Origin: Chromatiales bacterium
Lineage (GTDB): Bacteria > Pseudomonadota > Gammaproteobacteria > Steroidobacterales > GCA-2729495
Reading direction: 5' to 3'
DNA: 64,000 nt
NCBI GenBank assembly: GCA_020351875.1
Contig: CP070671.1
Span: forward strand, 1,501,658 to 1,565,657
The notes beneath the pieces were generated by a model. That model was not told the DNA's origin, made no database searches, and saw only the letters and a list, made by a program, of their open reading frames with translations. Below, in pieces: positions 34,698 to 43,312 of the stretch (the stretch's first letter is position 1; each line of letters begins with the position of its first letter). The position numbers and the translations under genes are program-made.

Positions 34698-35912
34698 TCA
34701 AATGATGCCGCGGTCGCGAAGCTCTGTCATGTGCCCGGTGCTCATGCCGAGAATCTCGCCGTAGATTTCTTCATTGTGCTGGCCCAGTTCCGGGCCGGTC
34801 ATGCGGACCGCGCCTGGTGTTGCGGAGAGTTTCGGTGCGACATTTTGCATGCGTATCTCGCCGAAGACCGGGTGCAGCGTTTTCACGATGGCCTCGCGGG
34901 CCCGGAAGTGTTCGTCTTCCAGCATTTCCTGCGCCCGGTAGATCTTGCCCGACGGAATGCCGCTGTCGGCCATCAGCTGCTCCAGCTCCTCTCCGCTCAG
35001 GGTGCGGGTCCAGGCGGCGATGAGTTCATCGAGTTCGGCCTGGTGGGCGCCCCGGGCCGAGTGCGTGGCGTAGCGCTCGTCTTCGGCGAGTTCCGGCCGG
35101 CCCATGGCCACGGCCAGGCGGCCGAAGACGGTGTCCTGGTTCGCGGCAATCAGGATCATGCCGCCGTCCCGCGTGGGATAGATGTTGGACGGCGCGACGT
35201 TCGGCAGAATCGAGCCCTGCCGCTCGCGGACGTAGCCTGCCAGGTCATATTCAGTGACCAGGGATTCCATCATGTTCAGCACGGCTTCGTAGATGGCCGA
35301 GTCCACCACCTGCCCCTGGCCGGTACGCTCGCGGTGGTGCAGGGCCATCATGCCGCCGAGGCAGGCGAAGGTTGCTGCCAGGGAGTCGCCGATGCTGATG
35401 CCCATGCGGCTGGGCGGGGTCGCCGGATCGCCACACACGTAGCGCAAACCACCCATGGCTTCGCCGACAGCGCCGAAGCCCGCCCGCTTCGAATAGGGGC
35501 CGGTCTGGCCGAAGCCGGACACCCGGATCATGATCAAACCCTCGTTCCTGTCGCGCAGCCGCTCGTAGTCCAGGTTCCAGCGTTCCAAGGTGCCGGGCCG
35601 GAAGTTCTCCAGCAGGAAATCCGCCTTTGCGACCAGGTCGCGGGCGATGGCCTGACCCTCGGCCTCGCGCAGGTTCAGCGTGATGGATTTCTTGTTGCGC
35701 GCCACCACCGGCCACCACAGGGACATGCCGTGGGCTTTTTCCTGGCCCCAGTCCCGCATCGGATCCCCCTGGTTCGGCGGCTCGACCTTGATCACTTCCG
35801 CGCCGAAATCGCCCATCAACTGGCCGCAAAAGGGCCCGGCGAGGAGCGTGCCCATTTCGACGAGGCGAAGATCGGACAGGGGGCCGTTGTTAGCGCTTGT
35901 TGTTGTGGGCAT
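34698..35912 (-). CDS. CaiB/BaiF family III CoA-transferase
   Basis: 404 residues. LRLVEMGTLLAGPFCGQLMGDFGAEVIKVEPP near 15-46 is the nucleotide/CoA-binding start of family III enzymes, and GISIGDSLAATFACLGGMMALHHRERTGQGQ near 170 contains the catalytic Asp. They move CoA between carboxylic acids via aspartyl-CoA anhydride. Substrate is unknown. It is divergent from the HMG-CoA lyase gene (69-bp gap), suggesting a shared CoA-ester degradation pathway. Confidence 0.88.
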   Translation of the reverse strand: MPTTTSANNGPLSDLRLVEMGTLLAGPFCGQLMGDFGAEVIKVEPPNQGDPMRDWGQEKAHGMSLWWPVVARNKKSITLNLREAEGQAIARDLVAKADFLLENFRPGTLERWNLDYERLRDRNEGLIMIRVSGFGQTGPYSKRAGFGAVGEAMGGLRYVCGDPATPPSRMGISIGDSLAATFACLGGMMALHHRERTGQGQVVDSAIYEAVLNMMESLVTEYDLAGYVRERQGSILPNVAPSNIYPTRDGGMILIAANQDTVFGRLAVAMGRPELAEDERYATHSARGAHQAELDELIAAWTRTLSGEELEQLMADSGIPSGKIYRAQEMLEDEHFRAREAIVKTLHPVFGEIRMQNVAPKLSATPGAVRMTGPELGQHNEEIYGEILGMSTGHMTELRDRGII

Positions 35913-35981
35913 GTCGGGCAGATTCCTGCTATCGGGTCAGGTGCTGTAAACTACCGGATTTTACCCCGCAACAAGCTTCCC

Positions 35982-36914
35982 ATGGCCAGCAACACGCGCC
36001 GCGTTTCCATCATCGAAGTCGGCCCGCGAGACGGGCTGCAGAGCGAGCCGGAAATCCTCTCCACCGAGGTCAAGCTCGAGTACATCCGCAGAGCAATCGA
36101 TGCCGGAATCCGTCGGCTGGAAGTGACCAGCTTCGTGCACCCGAAACGCGTGCCGCAAATGGCGGATGCGGAAGCGGTAATCGCCGGGTTGCCGAAGCGC
36201 GACGACGTGACGTACATCGGCCTGGTCCTGAACCGCAAGGGCTTCGAGCGGGCGCGCGACGCCGGGATCGATGAAATCGGGATGGCAGTTGTTGCCAGCG
36301 ATACCTACAACCAGCGCAACCAGGGTGCGACCACCGCCGAGTCAATTGCGGTCTGGCTGGATATTTCCCGCGATGCAAGAGCCGCCGGCATACGCGCCAA
36401 CGTGATGGTGTCGTCAGCCTTCGGTTGTCCTTTTGAAGGCGAGGTGCCGTTGGCCCGCGTGCTGGAGATCGTCGACCAGGTGATGGAGGGCCAGCCGGTG
36501 GAGCTGGGGCTGGCGGACAGCATTGGCGTGGGCGTGCCGGACGAAGTGGAAGCCATGCTGCACGCGGTTCGTGAGCGCATCGGTGACACGCCCGTGCGCT
36601 GTCATTTTCACAACACCCGCAATACCGGGCTGGCCAACGCCAGGGCGGCGGTCACTGCGGGCGTGACGTCGCTGGACGCGAGTATCGGCGGCATTGGTGG
36701 TTGCCCGTTTGCGCCTGCCGCCACGGGGAACATACCCACCGACGACCTGGTTTACATGTTACAGAGAGCTGGCATAGAGACCGGCGTGGAACTCGAAAAA
36801 ATTATTGAAACAAGTAACTGGCTACAAGAGCAGCTCGGTCGCGATGTGCCGGCGATGCTGCCCAAGGCCGGGATCTTTCCGCAAGTCGCCGAACGCAATC
36901 GCGCGGCGCTGTAA
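35982..36914 (+). CDS. Hydroxymethylglutaryl-CoA lyase family
   Basis: 310 residues from ATG 35982. EVGPRDGLQSEP near 13 carries the metal-binding Asp. SFVHPKRVPQMADAE near 46, VRCHFHNTRNTGLANARAAV near 207 (HxH) and IGGIGGCPFAPAATGNIPTDDLVYML near 236 (catalytic Cys) match HMG-CoA lyase. It cleaves HMG-CoA or a related 3-hydroxy-3-methylacyl-CoA to acetyl-CoA plus an oxo acid. Leucine catabolism is the usual role, but the neighbouring CoA-transferase could direct it elsewhere. A much longer upstream open frame is antisense to the two genes at 33857-35912. Confidence 0.88.
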   Translation: MASNTRRVSIIEVGPRDGLQSEPEILSTEVKLEYIRRAIDAGIRRLEVTSFVHPKRVPQMADAEAVIAGLPKRDDVTYIGLVLNRKGFERARDAGIDEIGMAVVASDTYNQRNQGATTAESIAVWLDISRDARAAGIRANVMVSSAFGCPFEGEVPLARVLEIVDQVMEGQPVELGLADSIGVGVPDEVEAMLHAVRERIGDTPVRCHFHNTRNTGLANARAAVTAGVTSLDASIGGIGGCPFAPAATGNIPTDDLVYMLQRAGIETGVELEKIIETSNWLQEQLGRDVPAMLPKAGIFPQVAERNRAAL

Positions 36915-37002
36915 GCGGTTACAACGGACCGTTCGTCCACCGGCTTTAGGCCCGGTGTGGCGTGTACGTGAATACAGAACTTAAGGAGCCCGAGGGGACA
37001 GT

Positions 37003-39054
37003 ATGAGCTACCGATTAGGTGTTGACGTAGGGGGAACGTTTACCGACCTCCTGCTCGTAGATGAGAAGTCCGGCAACATCCACACGGCGAAGGTGCCGAG
37101 TACTCCGCATGATTCTTCCATCGGCGTACTGAACGGCATCGAGCGGGTCTGCAAGAGTGCCAAGATCAACCCGAAAGTCATTACCCACGTGATGCACGGC
37201 ACGACCGTGGCCACGAACACCATCCTGGAGATGTCCGGGGCGAAGGTGGGCCTGGTAACGACGAAAGGCTACCGGCACGTGCTGCAGATCGCGCGCTCCT
37301 TCGTGCCCGGGGGTCTGGGTGGCTGGGTGATCTACAACAAGTCGCTGCCGCTGGCGCCGCTGGCGCTGACCGTGGAAGCCGACGAGCGCGTTGGTGCCGA
37401 CGGCCAAATGGTGGGCAAGCTCAAGGTCAGTTCCCTGGAGCGGGAACTGCGCCGGCTGAAAAAGAAGGGCATCGAGGCGCTGACCATTTCACTGATCAAT
37501 TCCTTCGCGAATCCCAAGAACGAGAAAGAAGTGGCGCGCGTGGCGAAGAAAGTCTTTGGGCGCATGCCCGTTTCCCTGTCTTCGGAGGTCGTGCCGGAGA
37601 TGCAGGAGTACGAGCGCACCATCACAACGGTGGCTAACTCGTACGTGCGGCCCAAAGTAGAAAAATACGTGCGCAACCTGACGCGGGAACTGGGTAAAAA
37701 GATGGGGGACGTCAAGCTGCACGTGCTGCGATCCGACGGCGGTCTTGCGTCCGCGAAAGCGGCTGCGTCCCATCCAGTCAATCTTCTCATGAGCGGCCCG
37801 GCAGGCGGCGTATCCGGTGCCATCTGGGTGGCTACGCAGGCCGGTTTTCCCAATATCCTGACCTTCGACATGGGGGGCACGTCCACGGACGTCGCCCTCG
37901 TGGAAGACGGCAAAGCCCAGTTGCGGCGTGAAACGACTGTCGGTGACGTGGTCGTGCGTGCGTCTTCTGTAGATGTCCGCACGGTCGGCGCCGGAGGCGG
38001 TTCCATCGCCCACGTGCCGGAACTGACCGGCGCACTCCGTGTTGGTCCCCAGAGTGCCGGTGCCGCACCCGGGCCTGCGGCCTACGACAAGGGCGGCGAC
38101 CTGCCCACGGTGACGGATGCAAATGTCGTGCTGGGTTACCTGCCGACGGCCGTACGTCTCGGGGGCGACATGGAAATTCGCAAGGACCTAGCGGTGAAGG
38201 CCGTGAAGAAGGTGGCTGATCCCTTGGGTCTTTCCGTCAAGGAAGCGGCGGCCGGCATTATCGATATCGTCAACGAGAACATGTATGGCGCGATGCGCCT
38301 CGTGTCCGTTGAAAAGGGTTACGACCCGCGTGATTTTGCACTCATGGGCTTCGGCGGTGCGGGACCGCTGCACGCCAATGCCCTCGGTAAGCTCACCAAT
38401 GCCTGGCCGGTCATTATTCCGCCGGGACCGGGTGTGCTGTGTGCCTACGGTGACGCCACCACCCGTGTTCGCGACGAGGCTTCCCGGACCCTGATCCAAA
38501 AGTTCCACCATACATCGCCTAAGGAACTTGCCGGCGTGTGCAAGAAACTGGCGGCTCAGGCCAGTAAGACGTTGGATGCGGAAGGTGTTCCAAAGAAGGA
38601 ACGCTCAACGAGTTTCGAAGCCGACATTCGGTATCACGGGCAAGGCCTTTCGCTAACGGTGACCTTTGACGTAGCGGATCTCGAGAAAAAGGGTCTGGAC
38701 TTGATTGGTGACCAGTTCGACGAAATGCACAAGCAGCTGTTTACCTTCGCACTGCCAGAGGATAAAGAAGTCGTGAATGTCCGAGCGGTTGCGCAAGGGG
38801 AGGCCACGCACGTCAGCGCCCAGAGTGTGGGCAGGGGCAGCAAGAGCCCGGCTGCTGCTAAGATCGCAGACATCAAGGTCTTTATCAAAGGCAAGGATCG
38901 CAAGGCCGTTCTCTATAACCGCGCCAAACTGAAATCGGGCAATGTTATCGAAGGACCCGCTATCGTCCAGGAGATGGACTCCACGACGCTGATCCTGCCG
39001 GATCACGCCGGGACGATAGACGACTACGGCAACATCCTGATTAACCCGCTCTGA
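37003..39054 (+). CDS. hyuA: Hydantoinase/oxoprolinase subunit A family
   Basis: 683 residues. It has the actin-like ATPase fold of the family: RLGVDVGGTFTDLLLVD at 4-20, HGTTVATNTILE near 66 and ILTFDMGGTSTDVALVEDG near 286. Family members couple ATP hydrolysis to opening of cyclic amides (5-oxoproline, N-methylhydantoin) or to carboxylation of acetone/acetophenone. It pairs with the B subunit 18 nt downstream. A clear ribosome binding site AAGGAG precedes it. Substrate is open. Confidence 0.87.
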   Translation: MSYRLGVDVGGTFTDLLLVDEKSGNIHTAKVPSTPHDSSIGVLNGIERVCKSAKINPKVITHVMHGTTVATNTILEMSGAKVGLVTTKGYRHVLQIARSFVPGGLGGWVIYNKSLPLAPLALTVEADERVGADGQMVGKLKVSSLERELRRLKKKGIEALTISLINSFANPKNEKEVARVAKKVFGRMPVSLSSEVVPEMQEYERTITTVANSYVRPKVEKYVRNLTRELGKKMGDVKLHVLRSDGGLASAKAAASHPVNLLMSGPAGGVSGAIWVATQAGFPNILTFDMGGTSTDVALVEDGKAQLRRETTVGDVVVRASSVDVRTVGAGGGSIAHVPELTGALRVGPQSAGAAPGPAAYDKGGDLPTVTDANVVLGYLPTAVRLGGDMEIRKDLAVKAVKKVADPLGLSVKEAAAGIIDIVNENMYGAMRLVSVEKGYDPRDFALMGFGGAGPLHANALGKLTNAWPVIIPPGPGVLCAYGDATTRVRDEASRTLIQKFHHTSPKELAGVCKKLAAQASKTLDAEGVPKKERSTSFEADIRYHGQGLSLTVTFDVADLEKKGLDLIGDQFDEMHKQLFTFALPEDKEVVNVRAVAQGEATHVSAQSVGRGSKSPAAAKIADIKVFIKGKDRKAVLYNRAKLKSGNVIEGPAIVQEMDSTTLILPDHAGTIDDYGNILINPL

Positions 39055-39072
39055 TTCAAGGGAGCCGAAGAC

Positions 39073-41082
39073 ATGCCTGCAAAAATTGTTGAAACCCGGC
39101 CCAAGCCCTTCAATCGGGTCAAGATCGATCCCATTACGCTCGACATTATCGAGAATGCGATGCTGAACGCGCGCTGGGAAATGGACGCGGTACTGTTTCG
39201 CACCGCGATGTCACCCGGGATCCGCGAACAGGGTGACGCATTTCCGATGATCGCGAACCTGGACGGCAAGATGGTCGTCGGCCAGTTCGGCAGCTTTATC
39301 TACGGCTTCAAGGAAGCCTATGACGGGACCATTGAAGAAGGCGACATCTTCTTCATGAACGATCCCTATACCTGTAACGGCGCAGTGAGTCATGCGAACG
39401 ACTGGCTGCTGTTGCGGCCGATCTTCAAGGACGGGCGGCTGGTGTCCTATGCGGCGCATTTCGGGCACATGACCGATATCGGCGGCAAGGTACCGGGCAG
39501 CCTGCCGACGGATGCGCGGCAGATTTTCGAAGAAGGCATCCGCGTGCCGCCGACGAAGATCTTCAAGAACGACGAACTCCAGGAAGACCTGTTCGAAGTC
39601 ATCCTGCACAACTGCCGCATGCCGCAGTGGAACCGCAGCGACTTCAACGCCATCATCGCCTCCCTGCGCACCGCGGAAAAACGCGTGCTGGAGATGTGCG
39701 AGCGCTTCGGCGACGACGTCTACTACTCGGGCCTGGAAGAGCTCCTCGACCGCAACAAGCGGGCCATGCAGAAGCTGATCAAGGACACGATCCCCACGAC
39801 CAAGCAGTCTTTCGAGGATTACATCTGCGACGACGGCATGGGTATGGGCCCATACAAGATCAAGTGCTCACTGTGGCGGGAGGGCAATAAGGCGGTCTTC
39901 GATTTCACGGGCACGGACCCGCAGTCCATCGCTTCGGTGAACTTCCTGCTGAACGAAGAGATGTTCAAGATGTTCTGCGGCGTGTACATGATCATGGTCT
40001 TCGACCCGCAGATCATGTTCAACGACGGGTTCTACGACCTGATCGACGTGCACATCCCGGAAGGCACGCTGCTGAAACCGAATTTCCCGGCCGCGCTGTC
40101 GTGCCGTACGCACGCGCTGGGGCGGATTTTCGACGTGCTCGGTGCGTTACTCGGCCAGGGTAACCCGGACTTCCTGAACGCGGCGGGCTTCTCGGACAGC
40201 CCGCACCTGATGTATTCCGGCCACGACAAGAAGGGCGAGTGGTACCAGTTGTTCCAGATTGGCTTTGGCGGCATCCCGGGGCGGCCCTTCGGCGACGGCC
40301 CGGACGGGCACTCGCTGTGGCCGAACTTCACGAATGTGCCGAACGAGTTCCTGGAGGCTTACTTCCCGCTGCGCATCGAGGCCTACGAGACTATCCCGGA
40401 CTCGGGTGGCGCCGGGCACCATCGCGGCGGTAACGCGATTCACATGTCGTATCGCTTCCTGGAAGACGGTGAGATCTCGATTCACGATGACCGCTGGCTC
40501 ACCAAGCCGTGGGGCGTGAATGGCGGGACGCCGGGCATGCGCTCGACCAAGCTGCTGGAACGGGCCGACGGCACCAAGGAATTATTGCCGTCGAAGTGCG
40601 ACAACATCGTGGTGAAAGAAGGCGATCTGCTGCATTTCAACACCTGGGGCGGCGGCGGCTGGGGTGACCCGCTGACGCGCGACCCGGAGAAGGTGTTGTT
40701 CGATGTCGAAGCCGGTCTGGTGAGCCATGATGGTGCGAAGCGTTACGGCGTGGCGCTGAAGCGTGACGGCTCCGTCGACGAGAAGAAGACCGCTTCGCTG
40801 CGGGCGCGCATGGCCAAGAAGCGCGGCAAGACGCAGGTCTTCGATTTCGGCGGCACGATTCCGGAGCTGAAGAAACGCTGCAAGCGCGAAACCGGTCTTG
40901 AGGCGCCGGCGACACCGGTGTTCCAGAGCTGGAACCGCGGTGACGAAGCGGCCAAGCCGAAGCGCAAGGCTGCGGCACGCAAGAAACCGGCAGCGGCGAA
41001 GAAACCGGCAGCGGTGAAGAAACCCGCGAAGGCGAAGAAGAAGGCGACGCGAAGCGGCGTGAAGCGGCGTAAAGCCGCCTGA
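39073..41082 (+). CDS. hyuB: Hydantoinase B/oxoprolinase subunit with H1-like tail
   Basis: 669 residues. Core family motifs include DPITLDIIENAMLNARWEMDAVLFRTAMSPGIREQGDAF near 19-57, 'GDIFFMNDPYTCNGAVSHANDWLLLRPIF' near 93, 'DSGGAGHHRGGNAI' near 440 and 'LLHFNTWGGGGWGDPLTRDPEKV' near 515. After about residue 620 the protein changes to a Lys/Ala/Pro-rich tail (KPKRKAAARKKPAAAKKPAAVKK and onward), very basic and low-complexity, unlike normal HyuB. It works with HyuA. A strong terminator follows at 41108-41143. Confidence 0.87.
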   Translation: MPAKIVETRPKPFNRVKIDPITLDIIENAMLNARWEMDAVLFRTAMSPGIREQGDAFPMIANLDGKMVVGQFGSFIYGFKEAYDGTIEEGDIFFMNDPYTCNGAVSHANDWLLLRPIFKDGRLVSYAAHFGHMTDIGGKVPGSLPTDARQIFEEGIRVPPTKIFKNDELQEDLFEVILHNCRMPQWNRSDFNAIIASLRTAEKRVLEMCERFGDDVYYSGLEELLDRNKRAMQKLIKDTIPTTKQSFEDYICDDGMGMGPYKIKCSLWREGNKAVFDFTGTDPQSIASVNFLLNEEMFKMFCGVYMIMVFDPQIMFNDGFYDLIDVHIPEGTLLKPNFPAALSCRTHALGRIFDVLGALLGQGNPDFLNAAGFSDSPHLMYSGHDKKGEWYQLFQIGFGGIPGRPFGDGPDGHSLWPNFTNVPNEFLEAYFPLRIEAYETIPDSGGAGHHRGGNAIHMSYRFLEDGEISIHDDRWLTKPWGVNGGTPGMRSTKLLERADGTKELLPSKCDNIVVKEGDLLHFNTWGGGGWGDPLTRDPEKVLFDVEAGLVSHDGAKRYGVALKRDGSVDEKKTASLRARMAKKRGKTQVFDFGGTIPELKKRCKRETGLEAPATPVFQSWNRGDEAAKPKRKAAARKKPAAAKKPAAVKKPAKAKKKATRSGVKRRKAA

Positions 41083-41107
41083 GCCGGCGTCAGTCTTAAG
41101 CCCACGG

Positions 41108-41143
41108 GCCCTGGCCCCGCACAGGCGGGGCCAGGGCTTTTTT
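41108..41143 (+). terminator. Strong intrinsic terminator after hyuB
   Basis: A perfect 13-bp stem (41108-41120 with 41125-41137) closed by an ACAG loop is followed by six T residues on the plus strand. It lies 26 nt after the hyuB stop and 35 nt before the end of the leftward IclR gene. The leftward direction lacks an equivalent T-tract, so it is predicted to stop the hyu transcript only. Confidence 0.92.
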
Positions 41144-41178
41144 CTGGCGGCCAGGGACCTGGCGAACCGGTAGACGTG

Positions 41179-42003
41179 TCAGGCGGTGCCGGGCGCCGGG
41201 CCGGTGGGGATGGACACCAGCACGTCGCGTTGTTCCTGGCTGGAAAAGTCGCGGCTGATCTTCTGAGAAGTGGCCAGCAGCTTGGGCAGGAAGCGCGTTT
41301 CGGCATCTGCCAGTTCCACCGCGGTGCTCGCGAAGCGAATCGCAATGGTAGCCAACAGCCGTTCGTCCACCACGATGGGGACTGACAGGCTCAGCTCGTC
41401 GGACACGCGCCGCTTGCGCCGGTACACCGCGTAACCCTTCTGGCGGGTTTCGACCAGGGTCTCGTAAATCTTGGTGCGGTTGCGCGCCGGGCGGTCTTCC
41501 TCGCGCTTGGACTGCGCCAGCATGTCCAGCAGTGTGTCGCGCTGCTCCTTCGGACAGAAAGCCAGGTAGGCGATACCACTCGCCGAGCCGAGCAACGACA
41601 CGCGGAAGCCGGGCCCGCGCTTTTCCACGGCCAGCGGGCTCTCGTGATCGGTCGTCTGGCGAATCAGCATGGTGGCGCCTGACAGGGTCGCAATGGCCAC
41701 CGGCCAGACCAGGTCACGGCACAATTCGTACATGTAGGGGCGGGCAATCTGGGTCACCCAGGCTTCGTCATCGAAACCATCGCTTAGGCCGCGCACCATG
41801 ATGGTGAGGCGGTAGCGTTCGTCACTCTTCGCGCGATAGGCGTAACCCGCGACACACAGCGTCTCGAGGATGCGATAGGTGGTCGTGCGCGGCAGGTCGA
41901 TCGCGGCGGCCACTTCCGACACCGTCGCGCCATTGTTTTGATTCAGTACGTGCAGCACTTCCAGCCCACGTAACAGGGCCCGGATCGGGCGTGTCGAGCT
42001 CAT
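41179..42003 (-). CDS. IclR-family transcriptional regulator
   Basis: 274 residues from ATG 42003. An N-terminal winged helix reads 'IRALLRGLEVLHVLNQNNGATVSEVAAAIDLPRTTTYRILETLCVAGYAYR'. The effector domain contains LLGSASGIAYLAFCPKEQRDTLLDML and ends with 'LSLSVPIVVDERLLATIAIRFA'. IclR proteins respond to aromatic or small-acid metabolites. Its position suggests control of hyuAB or the upstream CoA genes, but no operator was identified. An open extension to 42189 overlaps the divergent cytochrome gene's start and is rejected. Confidence 0.88.
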   Translation of the reverse strand: MSSTRPIRALLRGLEVLHVLNQNNGATVSEVAAAIDLPRTTTYRILETLCVAGYAYRAKSDERYRLTIMVRGLSDGFDDEAWVTQIARPYMYELCRDLVWPVAIATLSGATMLIRQTTDHESPLAVEKRGPGFRVSLLGSASGIAYLAFCPKEQRDTLLDMLAQSKREEDRPARNRTKIYETLVETRQKGYAVYRRKRRVSDELSLSVPIVVDERLLATIAIRFASTAVELADAETRFLPKLLATSQKISRDFSSQEQRDVLVSIPTGPAPGTA

Positions 42004-42176
42004 CCTTGATCGGCTCCTAGCGTGACCAACAAGCGGACAATGGTAGTCAGGCCAGCCCGCAAAGCCAAGTGTCACTTGAGAATTTTGCGTTGCAGGATGC
42101 CGGGGGCGGAGGGTGCATTTTGGTCCCGTGCTGGCTACCATGGCGGCCGTTTTGCCCACGCGCGGGGGTACGCCGG

Positions 42177-42719
42177 ATGCCAGAGTCAACCACGCCGGGA
42201 CGCCAGGATCGGACGGCCACGGTGCTTGGCTGGCTGCTGTTCGTGAGCTTCCTGGCCCTGTTCGTCAACATCGTGACTCTGCCGCGCACGCCGCTGGACC
42301 AGCGGGCGCCCCTGCAGATGCTCCACGACAGCATTGGCTTCATCGTGTTCGTGCTGGTGATCGCGCGACTGGTCTGGTGGTTTCGCGGCTCGGCACCCAA
42401 CCCGCCGGCCGGGTTGCCCGCAGCTTCGTTCAATTTCAATCGTGCCGTCCTGCTGGCGTTGTTACTGACCTTCGCGGCCGAGGCCACGATCGGGCCGTTT
42501 TATGCCTGGGCCGAGGGGCGAAACGTCGGCTTCTTCGGTACCTATTTGCCGGTGCTGATGCAGCCGAGCGAGAGCGTGCGCATTCCCACCGGCTATCTGC
42601 ACAGCGCGCTGGGTTTCTACTACATGATGCTGGTGACCATCTGGCTCGCCTTTGGTGCCTACCAGCATTTTCGTTATCGCGTGGGACTTCGACGCCTGTG
42701 GCCCGGCGCCGCTGTCTGA
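42177..42719 (+). CDS. Cytochrome b561-type membrane protein
   Basis: 180 residues with four hydrophobic helices (about 14-34, 49-67, 86-106, 141-165). His residues occur in LHDSIGF near 48, GYLHSALGF near 141 and AYQHFRYR near 162, positions consistent with heme b ligation. The first helix lacks the His often seen in b561 proteins, so possibly only one heme binds. Such proteins pass electrons between quinol and periplasmic acceptors. A cytochrome c gene follows 40 nt downstream, suggesting a functional pair. Confidence 0.75.
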   Translation: MPESTTPGRQDRTATVLGWLLFVSFLALFVNIVTLPRTPLDQRAPLQMLHDSIGFIVFVLVIARLVWWFRGSAPNPPAGLPAASFNFNRAVLLALLLTFAAEATIGPFYAWAEGRNVGFFGTYLPVLMQPSESVRIPTGYLHSALGFYYMMLVTIWLAFGAYQHFRYRVGLRRLWPGAAV

Positions 42720-42759
42720 GTCCTCGTCTGCAAGACTTGCCGACCCGGGAGCCGCAATT

Positions 42760-43293
42760 TTGAGTGCGTCAGTGACTACCCGCCTGTTTCATGCTGTCGT
42801 GCTGGCGGCATTTCTCGGGCTCGCTTTGTATTTCCCCTATTGGTGGTTCGGTGTCGTGCCCTTTGCGAGCGACAATGAAGTGAGCCAGGTTGAGATCGAC
42901 CGGCTGCTGGCGGGCAAGAACCTGCCGGACTTCTACGCGGAGGAATTGCCCCCGCTTGCCGAGGCGGAGCTGGCGGCGCAAAAAGAAGCCTTCACCTGGT
43001 GCCGGTTCTGCCACACGCTGGAAGCGGGCGGCGAGAACCGCGTGGGCCCGAACCTGCATCGTATCTTCGGCCAGCCGGCCGGGGTCGTCGACAACTTTGC
43101 GTACTCAGATGAATTCCTGGAAGCGCGGGCAAACGGCCTCGTCTGGACGCCGGAGACCATGGCGGCCTTTATCGCCGATCCGGCTGCCGTCGTGCCCGGC
43201 AACCGAATGCGCTACCCACCGATGGTAGGCTACGAGACCAACCTGGAACGCGAGCGTCGGATGCTGGAGTACCTGCTGCGCATGACTCGCTGA
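42760..43293 (+). CDS. Membrane-anchored class I cytochrome c
   Basis: 177 residues from TTG 42760; GGGAG lies 8 nt upstream. An N-terminal hydrophobic anchor (about 8-33) precedes WCRFCHTLEAGGENRVGPNLHRIFGQPAG near 85-113, with the CxxCH heme site and the class I 'GPNLHRIFG' motif. 'VVPGNRMRYPPM' near 146 supplies the probable axial Met. It would sit on the periplasmic face. With the preceding b561-like gene it could form a small quinol-to-cytochrome c route. Confidence 0.85.
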   Translation: MSASVTTRLFHAVVLAAFLGLALYFPYWWFGVVPFASDNEVSQVEIDRLLAGKNLPDFYAEELPPLAEAELAAQKEAFTWCRFCHTLEAGGENRVGPNLHRIFGQPAGVVDNFAYSDEFLEARANGLVWTPETMAAFIADPAAVVPGNRMRYPPMVGYETNLERERRMLEYLLRMTR

Positions 43294-43312
43294 CCGGTGC
43301 CCAGCCGGCCGG

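Noticed and set aside
34638-35981. Long rightward open frame in front of the HMG-CoA lyase gene
   Set aside because: It is antisense to the VOC and CoA-transferase genes, whose protein motifs are clear; its own translation is His/Arg-rich with no family features. The lyase starts at ATG 35982.
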